Part shown: piece after piece, positions 47,522 to 57,380 of the stretch
Numbering within the stretch: the first letter of the stretch is position 1
Layout: each line of letters begins with the position of its first letter
Source of the DNA: JAPOUP01 sp965203605
GTDB taxonomy: Bacteria; Pseudomonadota; Alphaproteobacteria; Rhodobacterales; Rhodobacteraceae
DNA length: 64,000 bases
Direction of reading: 5' to 3'
Assembly: GCA_965203605.1 (NCBI GenBank)
Contig: OZ241902.1
Location: 3,968,001 to 4,032,000 of the forward strand
Translations under genes and position numbers: made by a program
Notes under the pieces: model-generated
The model's database searches: none
What the model was told of the DNA's origin: nothing
What the model saw: the letters and a program-made list of their open reading frames with translations, nothing else

Positions 47522-49687
47522 ATGCTGCGGACTCATACCTACAAAGGCGTGTATAAGTCTGACCAAGATCATATTCTGGAGGATTTCTACTTCCCCACCC
47601 TGTCGGTTGCGAACCGCTACGACCGTGCTGTTGGCTTCTTTTCCGCTTCGACGATCAGCTATGCAGCCCAGGCACTATCCGCCTTTGTTAAGAATGACGG
47701 ACAAATCAGGCTCATACTCGGTGCCTTTTCGGACCACGCAGATCTCGAAGCTGTGAAGCAAGGTTACATGGAAAGGGAGATTTCAGAGACGATCGGCGTC
47801 GAGTTTTTGTCAATGATCTCGAATGTCAGAGACGAGTTATTTCAGAACCGCTTTGATACATTGTGTTGGCTCGTGGCGCATGGACGTTTGGACATCAAGG
47901 TCGCATTGCGCGAACGTGGCATGTATCACGACAAGATCGGAATCATCACTGATGAGGCTGGGGATAAGGTAGTCTTCGCAGGATCTGCGAATGAGAGCAC
48001 CCATGCATTGCTACCGTCACACAACTATGAGTCGATCAATGTTTTCAGGACGTGGATTCCTGAGCATTCGGAGTTCTACGGTCCGCATATTGATAGCTTC
48101 GAACGACTCTGGCAAAACGAGAGCCCGTTGACGGCCGTTATAGACATCCCGTCGTCTGTAAAAGACAAGCTGATTTTGACAGCGCGGTCCATCGACTACA
48201 TGCCAGACCCCGAAATAGAGGCTCAGATCGCCGCACGCATCATCCGTTACCCTTATGTCGCGGCTGGCACCGGCGAGAGGTCTGGCAAGCCATGCGAACC
48301 AGCTACAATCAACGGTCGGCCATTCAAGATGCGGGATCATCAGATCGCCGCACTCGAATCGTGGAAGGCTAAGGGCGATTTTCAGGGCATGTTCGATCTC
48401 GCAACTGGTTCTGGCAAGACCATAACTGCGATCCACGCTATCGTGAAACTCTCCGAGAAGATCAAAGGCCTCACATGTGTGATTGCGGTACCTTATCAGA
48501 ACCTCGCCGACCAATGGGTTGAAACTCTTTCAACTTTCAACATCTATCCGGTTAAGTGCTATGTCTCTCGTGCGGAGTGGAAGGACAAGCTTCGCAACAT
48601 TGTCCACGAGTTGGCCATGGGAAGCCGAAATTTCGCAGCCATCGTTGTCGTCAACCGAACGCTCAAGAGCCAGGAATTCCAGGAGTGCCTTTCAAGGATC
48701 AACGGTGGTCGGATGTTATGGATAGGCGACGAATGCCACCACCATAGCTCGATAGCGTTTAAGGGCTTCCTTCCATCGCATGCGCGTTTCAGAATCGGCC
48801 TTTCGGCGACCCCAGAGCATTATTTTGACGAAGAGCGAAACGAACGGCTAAACGACTTCTATGGAAAGATTGTCTCCAGCTATTCGCTGAAGCAAGCAGT
48901 CAATGAAAGGGTCCTGGTCCCCTATGTCTACTACCCACATCTCGTTGAGTTCAGGATCGAGGAAGCCGAAGAATTCTCCGATCTATCAGAGCAGATCGGA
49001 CGGATCATGGCTCTCCGCCGTGGCAAGTCGAAGGAGATGACCCCGCAACTAACCGCTCTCCTTATGCGGCGTGCGCGCCTCGTTGGCTCAGCCGCCAACA
49101 AAATACCCACCCTACAGGATCTGCTGACCGGGAAAAGACCGTCTCGGCATTCGCTTTTCTATTGCGGTGACGGGACCGTTGAAACAGATGATGAAGTCAG
49201 CTCAAACGATAGCATCGACCATGGAAAGCGGCAGATCGAAGCTGTCAGCAAAATGTTGCATGAGATGTCGTGGAACGTGTCGCGTTTCACCTCACGCGAA
49301 TCCCGCAAGGATCGGGAAAACATCCTCGAAAGCTTCCGACTTGGAATCATTGATGCAATGGTAGCAATCCGATGCCTTGATGAGGGTATTGACGTCCCAG
49401 CATGTGATACGGCCTATATCCTCGCAAGTTCCCGTGATCCGAGGCAGTTTGTTCAGCGACGTGGACGACTCCTGAGACGCTCACCCGGCAAGGAAAGGGC
49501 TATCATTAACGACTTTATCGTTGTTCTTCCGGATGGCTTTAGCGCAGGCTCCAACTACGCAAGGCGCCTTATCAAGTCCGAGCTTAGCCGCGTGGCTGAA
49601 TTCTCATCCTTGTCGGAAAACCGATCAGAAGCCTACGCCAAGCTGGCACCGTTACTGCGGACCTTTGATTTAGAACATATGGTTTGA
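47522..49687 (+). CDS. PLD-domain DEAD/DEAH helicase of the SspFGH-like module
   Basis: 721-residue restriction helicase. The N-terminal phospholipase-D-like domain contains MYHDKIGII and VVFAGSANES (about 140-160), a plausible HKD nuclease site. The superfamily-2 helicase follows: FDLATGSGKTITAIHAI (about 297-313), the GDECHHH box, GLSATPEHYFDEER, IRCLDEGIDVPACDTAYI and QFVQRRGRLLRRSPGKE. All ATPase motifs look intact. Its ATG follows the previous stop directly. In the SspFGH module, which is reported to damage unmodified DNA, this would be the motor or nuclease subunit (SspH by order, inferred). Confidence 0.85.
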   Translation: MLRTHTYKGVYKSDQDHILEDFYFPTLSVANRYDRAVGFFSASTISYAAQALSAFVKNDGQIRLILGAFSDHADLEAVKQGYMEREISETIGVEFLSMISNVRDELFQNRFDTLCWLVAHGRLDIKVALRERGMYHDKIGIITDEAGDKVVFAGSANESTHALLPSHNYESINVFRTWIPEHSEFYGPHIDSFERLWQNESPLTAVIDIPSSVKDKLILTARSIDYMPDPEIEAQIAARIIRYPYVAAGTGERSGKPCEPATINGRPFKMRDHQIAALESWKAKGDFQGMFDLATGSGKTITAIHAIVKLSEKIKGLTCVIAVPYQNLADQWVETLSTFNIYPVKCYVSRAEWKDKLRNIVHELAMGSRNFAAIVVVNRTLKSQEFQECLSRINGGRMLWIGDECHHHSSIAFKGFLPSHARFRIGLSATPEHYFDEERNERLNDFYGKIVSSYSLKQAVNERVLVPYVYYPHLVEFRIEEAEEFSDLSEQIGRIMALRRGKSKEMTPQLTALLMRRARLVGSAANKIPTLQDLLTGKRPSRHSLFYCGDGTVETDDEVSSNDSIDHGKRQIEAVSKMLHEMSWNVSRFTSRESRKDRENILESFRLGIIDAMVAIRCLDEGIDVPACDTAYILASSRDPRQFVQRRGRLLRRSPGKERAIINDFIVVLPDGFSAGSNYARRLIKSELSRVAEFSSLSENRSEAYAKLAPLLRTFDLEHMV

Positions 49688-49735
49688 TGAGCGAAAGCCG
49701 AACAACCTGGAACCAAGGAAACGGGGAGGCAGAGA

Positions 49736-52036
49736 TTGCAGAAAGTCAGTGATCTATTCCAAGCAAGCGCGTATAATCCGTGTCAGGTTGCGAATTTGGA
49801 AAACGGTAATGCCGGGTTCCGAATTCCCGAATATCAAAGAACGTATGACTGGTCATCAGACAATATCCGTCGCCTAATGACAGAGGTACTGTCGGGGTTT
49901 GAGCGTTTGTCGCGCACAACTGACGCTAGCGCTTTCACATTTCTCGGCACTCTTATTCTCGTAAGGGACCAGGCGCAAGAACCGAAGTTCAAGGGACGGT
50001 CGTTTTCGGTAGTGGACGGTCAGCAACGGTTGACGACCTTGACACTCATTTCATGTGCATTGATCGAACAACTCAGAATGTTGCGGCAGAGCCTACCAAA
50101 GCTTCGTTCCGAAGTTGAGGAATGGCTGGACATCGAGGCGGACCAACTCGAATCTAGCTTAGCCGACTGTGTTTTCGGCGTTCAAAAAGTGAAGGGCAAC
50201 GAATACCACCCATTTCCCCGGATTGTCCGCAGCAACGATACCCGAAGTGATAGCGCTCGGGATGAGACAATGCGCTCGGGGATTTCCATGTTTCTGACCG
50301 CATTCAGCAATTTCATTGGAAGTGAGGACACAGAATTCCTGATGCCGGACCTCGGCATGACTCGGGAAGCCAAAAAGATCATCGCAAACTACGAAGACAT
50401 CAAGAGGTATTGCCGATCATTGAATGACCCAACTTGGTACGAAGAGACAGACTGTCAGTTCCTGGACGCCAGTCGGTTCCAACACGGAGGTTGCAAGCAA
50501 CTTTGGGAGAAAACTAGAGACGTCCTTGGAAATGACGGGTCATCGGCGATCAGCTCGATAGAGAAACAAACTGAAGCGCATGCATATTTCAGAACGTTGA
50601 TGCTCGGGGCATATTTCTGCAACTGTATCGCTGTCACGACCGTCGTAACATCCGATGAAACAGCCGCCTTCGACATCTTTGATACACTCAACACAACAGG
50701 GGAGCCATTGACCGCACTTGAAACCCTGAAGCCCAAGGTCATCCGTGCGGAAAACGACTCCAAGGACGGCATGTACGTCGGATCGGAGTGCGAGATCGCT
50801 TTCGATGAAATCGACAAGATCATGGCGGAGGACTATCCAGAAACCAAACAGAAACAGGACGAGACCAAGGATGTGATCATTACCTTTGCGCTCTATTTGG
50901 AAGGCAAAAAGATTGCGCGGGAACTCAGTGTCCAAAGACGTGAGCTTCACCGGTACTTCGAAAGATCAAACGAGCACAAAGAAGGACCGACAAAGTTCAT
51001 GAAAGCCCTTTCCGACATCGTCCGTTACCGTAGTGACTACTGGGTGGCGGCCAACAGTGGACGCATTAGTGGTTTCCATGCTGATCCGGCACAGGCGGAT
51101 CAAATCAAACTGCTGTCCGCCTTCATTGGCGCAATGAGAACAAGCATGACGCTGCCAATTTTGTCCCGCTACTGGATAGGCGGAAAGGAACAGGGTGACT
51201 TCACAACCTATGTTGAGGCACTAAAGGCGGTTTCGGCTTTCCTCGCTCTGAGAAGATCAGCGACGGGCGGCACCGATGGTATCGATACGTGTTTTCGAGA
51301 CATAATGGAAACTGGGACTTCTAGTAGGAAATTTGGCCTATGTGCGGGACCTACGCACCAAAACAGGATACTGGAAATTGACGAGTTAAAGAAGGCGCTG
51401 CGCAGCAAGCTGGAGTCGACGAGCGTTAGGTTTGCTTCAAAGGACGATTGGATAAATCACGTCGTAGATGTTCCGATTTACTCGCGTGCACGACCGCTCG
51501 CGCGCTTCCTACTTTTTAGCGCAACACATCACACCGCCCTTGATTCCGGATCACCTGGGCAGTTGACAAGGGACGCGGTTGTCCGAAGCGATGACAGGAT
51601 ATACTTGTCGTACGAAAGATGGGCGAGCAGACATTATAGGACTGTCGAGCATGTCGCACCAAATTCGGACAAACCCGCGGGCTGGGATCCTGAGATCTAT
51701 GCAACCGCCCGCCCCAAGAACACGCTCGGTAATCTTGTCTTGCTGCCAGCTGAAGAGAACTCCTCAATCGGTAATGCAACTTGGTCAAAAAAGAAGATCT
51801 TCTATTCCGCTTTGACCGACCGTAACATCGAGAGTCGGCGGGTTGCGCTCGAAAGTGCCAAACGACAAGGCATGCAGTTCAATAGGTCGACAGAGGATTT
51901 GATCTTGGGCGGTGAGCGTTTTTCAATGCTAGACGGAATAAATGATGTTGGGGACTGGAATGCGAAATTTATTCAGGAACGATCACGCCGATTGGCTGCA
52001 CTTGCATGGGACAAGTTGAGACCTTGGCTTGACTGA
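49736..52036 (+). CDS. sspE: Phosphorothioation-dependent nicking endonuclease SspE (DUF262/DUF1524)
   Basis: 766-residue GmrSD-type protein. The N-terminal DUF262 domain has FRIPEYQRTYDWS (about 28-40) and SVVDGQQRLTTLT (about 93-105), a ParB/Srx-like nucleotide-hydrolysing fold. The C-terminal DUF1524 HNH nuclease has YRTVEHVAPNSD, then KNTLGNLVLLPAEENSSIGN (about 635-685) with the His and Asn residues in place. SspE senses sulfur-modified self DNA and nicks phage DNA. The TTG start at 49736 is supported by GGGGAGG at about 49722-49728. It lies 48 bases after the helicase gene in the same direction and converges with sspD. Confidence 0.9.
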   Translation: MQKVSDLFQASAYNPCQVANLENGNAGFRIPEYQRTYDWSSDNIRRLMTEVLSGFERLSRTTDASAFTFLGTLILVRDQAQEPKFKGRSFSVVDGQQRLTTLTLISCALIEQLRMLRQSLPKLRSEVEEWLDIEADQLESSLADCVFGVQKVKGNEYHPFPRIVRSNDTRSDSARDETMRSGISMFLTAFSNFIGSEDTEFLMPDLGMTREAKKIIANYEDIKRYCRSLNDPTWYEETDCQFLDASRFQHGGCKQLWEKTRDVLGNDGSSAISSIEKQTEAHAYFRTLMLGAYFCNCIAVTTVVTSDETAAFDIFDTLNTTGEPLTALETLKPKVIRAENDSKDGMYVGSECEIAFDEIDKIMAEDYPETKQKQDETKDVIITFALYLEGKKIARELSVQRRELHRYFERSNEHKEGPTKFMKALSDIVRYRSDYWVAANSGRISGFHADPAQADQIKLLSAFIGAMRTSMTLPILSRYWIGGKEQGDFTTYVEALKAVSAFLALRRSATGGTDGIDTCFRDIMETGTSSRKFGLCAGPTHQNRILEIDELKKALRSKLESTSVRFASKDDWINHVVDVPIYSRARPLARFLLFSATHHTALDSGSPGQLTRDAVVRSDDRIYLSYERWASRHYRTVEHVAPNSDKPAGWDPEIYATARPKNTLGNLVLLPAEENSSIGNATWSKKKIFYSALTDRNIESRRVALESAKRQGMQFNRSTEDLILGGERFSMLDGINDVGDWNAKFIQERSRRLAALAWDKLRPWLD

Positions 52037-52069
52037 AACCCATAGGAGTGCATTCTGTTGCAATCGCAT

Positions 52070-52909
52070 TCACTTATGGCAGGCGAGGCATACCTTCGCC
52101 TGTCCGTAGAGTGCATCAATGTCGGGGTTGTCGTCTTCGCTGCGTAGTGGATTTTGTTGCAGCTTCGCCTTTGCCCGTTTAACCCGCATCCGATAGTCTT
52201 CCTCAATCTGCTTAATTCGGTCAGGCTGCGTCAGTTCTTCCAGGGATTCCCCTTGCGTCCAGGTAAAGGGAGACCCGCTGGCAACCGCATCCTTCTCATA
52301 CGACTTTGCCTCTTCAAACGCTTCTGGATGCCGCTCATTGAGACGCACCCATTCGATCTTTTGCTGGAAGAAACAAAATGTGCATCCACTCCGCGAGCGC
52401 CAATCATAGTAGCGGGGCAGACCTAATCCAGAAGCTTCCAGGATGTCTATAACTCCGGGCTTGTCTATACCGGCGTCCTTGAAGGGCAGGACGATATTGA
52501 GCCGGTCATGCTTGGAACTGTAGCCCTCACGGTAGTTCTCATCCGATCGGATGGCAACATAGCTAAAGACGGTATAGCCCGCTTCCATGAACGGGCGAAT
52601 CCAGTGTTCGAAAGGTCGCAACTTAAGTTGGCGCGTGCACCATCTTGACTGCGGCGATGGCAGGAAATTGTTGTATTGTCCAAGCCAGAAATCAAAGTCT
52701 CGGTCGGGATTGAGTGGCAGGATGGTCTTGCCCAGAAATCCTTCAAGACGCCCCAAAAACTCGTACACCTCCGGAAGTTCCTTGCCCGTGTCGGTAAAGA
52801 AATATTCGATATCAAGTTGCGGATGATGTTGACGCATATAGACAGCAAGCGCGGCGCTATCTCTGCCCCCAGAGAGCCCCAATACATGCTTTTCCTTTAG
52901 ATCAACCAT
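52070..52909 (-). CDS. sspD: SspD, PAPS-reductase-like ATP pyrophosphatase
   Basis: Activates the DNA target for sulfur insertion in single-strand phosphorothioation. 279 residues. The PP-loop HVLGLSGGRDSAALAVYM lies near the N-terminus (SGGRDS about 13-18), followed by IEYFFTDTGKELPEVYEFL. SRSGCTFCFFQQKIEWVRL carries a CxxC pair, and LYGQAKVCLACHK a second pair at the C-terminus, probably an Fe-S or sulfur-relay site. Its start overlaps the end of sspC by 13 bases. Last gene of sspB-C-D. Confidence 0.9.
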   Translation of the reverse strand: MVDLKEKHVLGLSGGRDSAALAVYMRQHHPQLDIEYFFTDTGKELPEVYEFLGRLEGFLGKTILPLNPDRDFDFWLGQYNNFLPSPQSRWCTRQLKLRPFEHWIRPFMEAGYTVFSYVAIRSDENYREGYSSKHDRLNIVLPFKDAGIDKPGVIDILEASGLGLPRYYDWRSRSGCTFCFFQQKIEWVRLNERHPEAFEEAKSYEKDAVASGSPFTWTQGESLEELTQPDRIKQIEEDYRMRVKRAKAKLQQNPLRSEDDNPDIDALYGQAKVCLACHK

Positions 52910-55900
52910 GATTCTGCTCTCTCGGTCTCTTGAGTGATCGTCTCTTCCGGCTCCAGAATGTAGCGTGAGCTAAGCTCAGCAAGCGCCGCAAGAATGAGTC
53001 TGTGATCATGTGTAACACCACCATCCAATACGCGTTCTAAACGACCGATAATGTCTTCAATGTCGTTGACCTCTGTGTCTCTCACCTCAAATTCTGTAAA
53101 CGCTGGAGAAGGGCGGTCATTTACTCCTACAACAACGGCTATCGCATGCCGCTTATTGACCCGGCCCTTCACACGGGCAAAATTCTCTGCACGGACAAAC
53201 TTCAGCGAAAGGTCCGTCAATTCTACGGACGCACGGTCGAGATCCGGATCGGTCCAAGCCCGTGGAGGCTTGTTCGCCGCAAGACTTGCGATGCCTTCGA
53301 TGTCATCCTCACCACCATGGAAGACGGCAAGACGACCAATGAAGGCGTTAAGCCGGAAATCACCTCCGATTTCTCTTATGTTCTCTGAACGGGTCCGCAA
53401 TTCGGCCAACGCCTGCGGTGAAGTGTTTGGGACCTGCAGTTCCGCGAGCATAAGGTCGTTCAGGCGCCGCAGCATGGAAGGGTATGAATTGACAAGCTCC
53501 TCAAGCCCATCCCTAACGTTCTCGACGATAGCATTCAGGGCTTCATTGCTATCGAATGCGCCGGGGCCACTGAAGGCGGCTGGAAGGTCGTCGAAGAGGA
53601 ACCTGTTCGGATCATTTGCATGCTTGAAAAGATCACGAACACTGATTGCATTGGCCGAAAGTTGCGCGGTTCTCTTGATCCAAGAATGAAGTTGGTCGTA
53701 TATTGCAATGAGTCCCCGTGCCACTTCAATCGGCGTGGGATGGATAAGCCTGTTATCTGCATCAAGATCGCGAACCACTTCGGTCATGCTCAACAGAAGT
53801 CGACGAGACTGCGTGGTGAGATCCATCCAACGTAGCTGGATTTCATTGGGATTCTTCGCCAGAACTTCAACATCAATGTCCTTAAACCTAGCCTGGAAAA
53901 CCCCTCCACGGTAGAGCGCAACTTTGTCCCGGAACGAGAGAATGAACGCAACCATCAGGACAGGCATGATCCCGTCCTTTAGGCCGTAGGGCGGCGCAGT
54001 CCACAAGCGGTAGATTTCACCAATGCTCACTGTGCGCTCTCTCGCACCTTTCAGGAGTGCTTCAGTAGCTCGCCAGAGAGGCCGAAGACCCTGTTTATCC
54101 CATTTTGGAGCAGGGACACGGAAAAGCCACCGTCCTTCACTTTTGGCATATAGTCCAGTTTTTTCCAACAAAGAGGCAAAGAGACCGCCTTCCGCAGGAA
54201 AACCTGCGATGCCGAGACGCGGTTCACCCTCGTTAGTGACCATAGCACGCAAGAGCGTGTTTTGCGCTGCAATCGCGTTGCTCGAAGGCTTCATGCGGTT
54301 CAGCAGTTCATTGTAAATGCGAGGTGATCGGGAAAAACGCCTAGCCGCAAGGTCTGACGCTACACTATTAAGTTCGGCATGCTGCCATTGTTGAGGTCTC
54401 CGGTTTCTTTGATACCACGTCGCATTGTCGAACGCTCTGCGGATTTCAGCTTCGAGCTGCCCTTGCAATGCGGCCTGACGCGCCTGCACTTCGCGATGTG
54501 CGACGGGATCGCCAGCGAGATCCATATGCTCTTCCTGTACTTCAACAAGTGCGATCAACTCGCGTGTCAGGTTCATGATGGCCCAGGCCCCGCAGGACAG
54601 TCCGACTACGACATCCCAATCCTGGGATTCGCGGGCAGCGTCGCGACAGATCTTCTTTGCCAGACTGGTTGTCTCCCCTTCCGTAGGGATAGCGAGGAGA
54701 AACGCCCCCATCGTTCCGGCGCGTGGCTTGTATAGACGCGCACGCTCTACCAGCCCGCTCAGCGGTGCGATTTCAACATCGAACCAGCGTAGCGCACCCG
54801 TCTCGTGATAGTGACGCTTCGCAAGTATCGGCTGCAGGTCGGCTAGATCGCGGAGCGTCGACAAATTGACTTCACGGACATGCTGCAAGACGTCCTGAAT
54901 GGCGCGGTCGATGTCGAAATCGCTACCAGCATAGATCGCATAAGAATTGGTGAACTTGCGGAAAACCACAAGCGACCATTTCTTCAGGTCTTCGAGTGCA
55001 GCCTTGATTTCTTTTTTCGTCGCTAGCTCCGTGCAAGCGCTCAGGACATCTTGGGTCGGCAATAGGCCGGAACGCTCTTTGAACAGGTCGATAAGTGCAA
55101 CCGACTTCAAGAGTCCTGTATGGAGTGCATCGCCGCCGAGTGCTTCACAACGGTCGATCGCCTCAGTCGCCGTTGCCCAGCGGTGTCCGTCGGGAGATGA
55201 CAGAATCGAAGGTTCTAGGTTGACGCGCAGATAGTCCCAGAGACGGGCAGGCTTAAACAGAACTTCGTCTTGCGCATGCCGGATAAAGTCCTGGAATCCA
55301 TATGGTTCTGCTGAATTCAGGAAGCCAAAAATACTGCGTTGGTTTTGACCGAACCGCCGACGTGAGATTGGCCCCAACATACATGCTACCACTGGATGAA
55401 GCGGCCAGCACCTTTCTAGAATTTCAGGAAAGTGCTGCGACACTGCCGGTCTTTGGCGCTGAATTTCAGCTGAAACCAAGTTAGCGAGCCTTCCTGGCGA
55501 AGCGGGACTGCGTCCATTCTCAATCGCCCGCGAGATCAATTCGACCTGTTCTTCGCCAGCTGTATTCACTGCTAAATCGATGAAACGCCCTTGGATCTTC
55601 GACCACTCGTCACGCATCTCTCTGGACAACCGGTTCGCATATTCTTCGAAGGATTGATGTAGAATTCCGATTACAACAAACCGTCTGTCGCTTTGCGATG
55701 CAATTTCAGCAAGCAGCTGGAACAGGTAGACATCTGCACCTTCTTGAACCGCTGCTTCAAGGAATTTACCCATTTCGTCGATAAACAGGATTAATCCACC
55801 TTCTCGACTAGGATATCTGTTGGCGAGATCTGATAGGACGGACACGACTTCGCAATCGGACCAACCTTTCTTTGGTTGCTCATTGACCAGACCACGCGTC

Positions 55901-56295
55901 TCCAACGCTTCGCCAATCACCGGAGCCGCAAAATCACGACGTCCGACGACCGGAAGCGTAATCCAGCCGTTGGATCGGGGCGGCATGGCATCAAGGACAA
56001 CGCGTGCGGTTTGCTCGCCAATGGAAATTTTCGCCTTGGCGATCAACGTCTTGTCACCACTTAGCAACGCGCTCAGGGCCACGACGAGGCTCGACTTTCC
56101 GCATCCATAGGGGCCGGTCCAAGTAAAGGCACCATGCCCGGTTTCGGCTAAGTGATGTCCGACATTCGCAAGGACGTCTGCCGAGGATTGCGGGCAGATA
56201 AACCCCTCAAGTGCTAGAGAACTGTTGTGATCCGTGTCGATACGGACTGCACGCTGAAATCTCCTTGCAATATGAACGGTGTCGGCAAGGACCAT
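52897..56295 (-). CDS. sspC: SspC, P-loop ATPase of the phosphorothioation complex
   Basis: Large ATPase (1132 residues) that couples ATP hydrolysis to sulfur modification. Walker A TGPYGCGKSSLVVALSALL lies at about 60-78 and Walker B LILFIDEMGKF at about 168-178. The long remainder is helical and has no second recognised domain. The frame is intact. It meets sspB at a shared base (56295) and overlaps sspD by 13 bases, so B-C-D are translated as a unit. Confidence 0.88.
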   Translation of the reverse strand: MVLADTVHIARRFQRAVRIDTDHNSSLALEGFICPQSSADVLANVGHHLAETGHGAFTWTGPYGCGKSSLVVALSALLSGDKTLIAKAKISIGEQTARVVLDAMPPRSNGWITLPVVGRRDFAAPVIGEALETRGLVNEQPKKGWSDCEVVSVLSDLANRYPSREGGLILFIDEMGKFLEAAVQEGADVYLFQLLAEIASQSDRRFVVIGILHQSFEEYANRLSREMRDEWSKIQGRFIDLAVNTAGEEQVELISRAIENGRSPASPGRLANLVSAEIQRQRPAVSQHFPEILERCWPLHPVVACMLGPISRRRFGQNQRSIFGFLNSAEPYGFQDFIRHAQDEVLFKPARLWDYLRVNLEPSILSSPDGHRWATATEAIDRCEALGGDALHTGLLKSVALIDLFKERSGLLPTQDVLSACTELATKKEIKAALEDLKKWSLVVFRKFTNSYAIYAGSDFDIDRAIQDVLQHVREVNLSTLRDLADLQPILAKRHYHETGALRWFDVEIAPLSGLVERARLYKPRAGTMGAFLLAIPTEGETTSLAKKICRDAARESQDWDVVVGLSCGAWAIMNLTRELIALVEVQEEHMDLAGDPVAHREVQARQAALQGQLEAEIRRAFDNATWYQRNRRPQQWQHAELNSVASDLAARRFSRSPRIYNELLNRMKPSSNAIAAQNTLLRAMVTNEGEPRLGIAGFPAEGGLFASLLEKTGLYAKSEGRWLFRVPAPKWDKQGLRPLWRATEALLKGARERTVSIGEIYRLWTAPPYGLKDGIMPVLMVAFILSFRDKVALYRGGVFQARFKDIDVEVLAKNPNEIQLRWMDLTTQSRRLLLSMTEVVRDLDADNRLIHPTPIEVARGLIAIYDQLHSWIKRTAQLSANAISVRDLFKHANDPNRFLFDDLPAAFSGPGAFDSNEALNAIVENVRDGLEELVNSYPSMLRRLNDLMLAELQVPNTSPQALAELRTRSENIREIGGDFRLNAFIGRLAVFHGGEDDIEGIASLAANKPPRAWTDPDLDRASVELTDLSLKFVRAENFARVKGRVNKRHAIAVVVGVNDRPSPAFTEFEVRDTEVNDIEDIIGRLERVLDGGVTHDHRLILAALAELSSRYILEPEETITQETERAESWLI

Positions 56296-57257
56296 TATGC
56301 GGTCTCCCGTATCCTGTTAGGCGAGTAGTCCAGAATAGCGAATTTGAGAGCGGAGGCTATATCCAACTCTTCGACTCTCAACACTTGTTTCAAGCCAGCA
56401 GTTTCGGATGAACGAAATGCACCGTGCGTCAGGACCTCCAGGTGAAGTAATCGGTCTGCCACATCATTCTCGTCAAGGAGAAACACACGACCCGGCGCTC
56501 CCGGTTCGTGCGCAATTGCCTCAACGGACAATGTCTGTGCCGGAGTGTAGCTCTTCCAAAAACCGATCAGCGCGTATAGAAACACACCATGACCTAGAGT
56601 GGATTTCGGACCACGAACGAAACGGAAGCCGTCGCGCCTGCCCGTCGCCTTGATGAGACCAAGCTCGGCAAGCGGCGATTCCAGCGCCTCCTCGGGCGAC
56701 GCCTTACCAGACGGTAGCCGTGGGACATAAGTGCGCAGAAAACACTCAACATCGCGGCGGATTGTTGTGTCCGAAACACGCGACCAAGCGCGGTCGTTCT
56801 TGACCTTTATTAGGGCCTTGACCAAATTCTCGCGCTCAAATGTCGCTCCAGGGAAATTGTTAAAGCTCCAATACCACGTTGTTTTCTCCGGTCGTCCTGC
56901 AAGATTCCAATGCATGAGCCAAAGGCTTGCCGGATGTTCCATATATCGGTCACAGCCGTCCTTCCCGAACAGGCGCTCACCGAGCGGCGTAACTGCGAGG
57001 GCATGCGGGGTGTCTCCCTCCCTAATGACACCACAGCTCATCGCCCAATGCCGCAAGGAAGACACCATGTTCTTTCCGACTCCGAAGTAGGCAATCGCTT
57101 CGTCACTCGTAAAGACGACCTTGTTATCGGAATCGTCTCTAAATTCATCAACGGCGTCGTACGCTTTCTTAAGCCATCCATAGCGCAACGGAAACGTCTC
57201 ATGTCCCGAGAATTGCGGCTTGTAGTTTTCAGAATAAATTGGGCCGCGTGGCATCAC
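56295..57257 (-). CDS. sspB: SspB, DUF4007-family component of the modification complex
   Basis: 320 residues with the DUF4007 signature KPQFSGHETFPLRYGWLKKA at the N-terminus. It also has FGVGKNMVSSLRHWAMSCGV (helix-turn-helix-like) and LWLMHWNLAGRPEKTTWYW, and VFLYALIGFW near 225. SspB is described as the DNA-nicking component of the SspABCD system. First gene of the sspB-C-D operon, divergent from sspA across 123 bases. Confidence 0.9.
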   Translation of the reverse strand: MMPRGPIYSENYKPQFSGHETFPLRYGWLKKAYDAVDEFRDDSDNKVVFTSDEAIAYFGVGKNMVSSLRHWAMSCGVIREGDTPHALAVTPLGERLFGKDGCDRYMEHPASLWLMHWNLAGRPEKTTWYWSFNNFPGATFERENLVKALIKVKNDRAWSRVSDTTIRRDVECFLRTYVPRLPSGKASPEEALESPLAELGLIKATGRRDGFRFVRGPKSTLGHGVFLYALIGFWKSYTPAQTLSVEAIAHEPGAPGRVFLLDENDVADRLLHLEVLTHGAFRSSETAGLKQVLRVEELDIASALKFAILDYSPNRIRETA

Positions 57258-57380
57258 TTACCTTTCTGGATGACTAATCCAGCTAGACCTTAACCTGCAA
57301 GCCGTGCTAGGGTCAACCTAATCTCTGGAGACTTTCTCCAGTATGATACGAATTCGAATGGCTACGAACCGCACGATGCG
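57258..57380. promoter_or_regulatory. Divergent sspB/sspA promoter region with an inverted repeat
   Basis: 123 bases that must hold both promoters. CTGGAGACTTTCTCCAG at 57325-57341 is a perfect 7-bp inverted repeat with a 3-base spacer, a good size for a dimeric repressor operator controlling both directions. No regulator gene is adjacent. Confidence 0.6.

Noticed and set aside
52897..57257. Interpreting the ATPase/DUF4007 genes as part of a BREX or Dnd core
   Set aside because: The set cysteine desulfurase, DUF4007 protein, large P-loop ATPase and PAPS-reductase-like protein in this order matches SspABCD; no BREX methylase, phosphatase or DndB/E is present.
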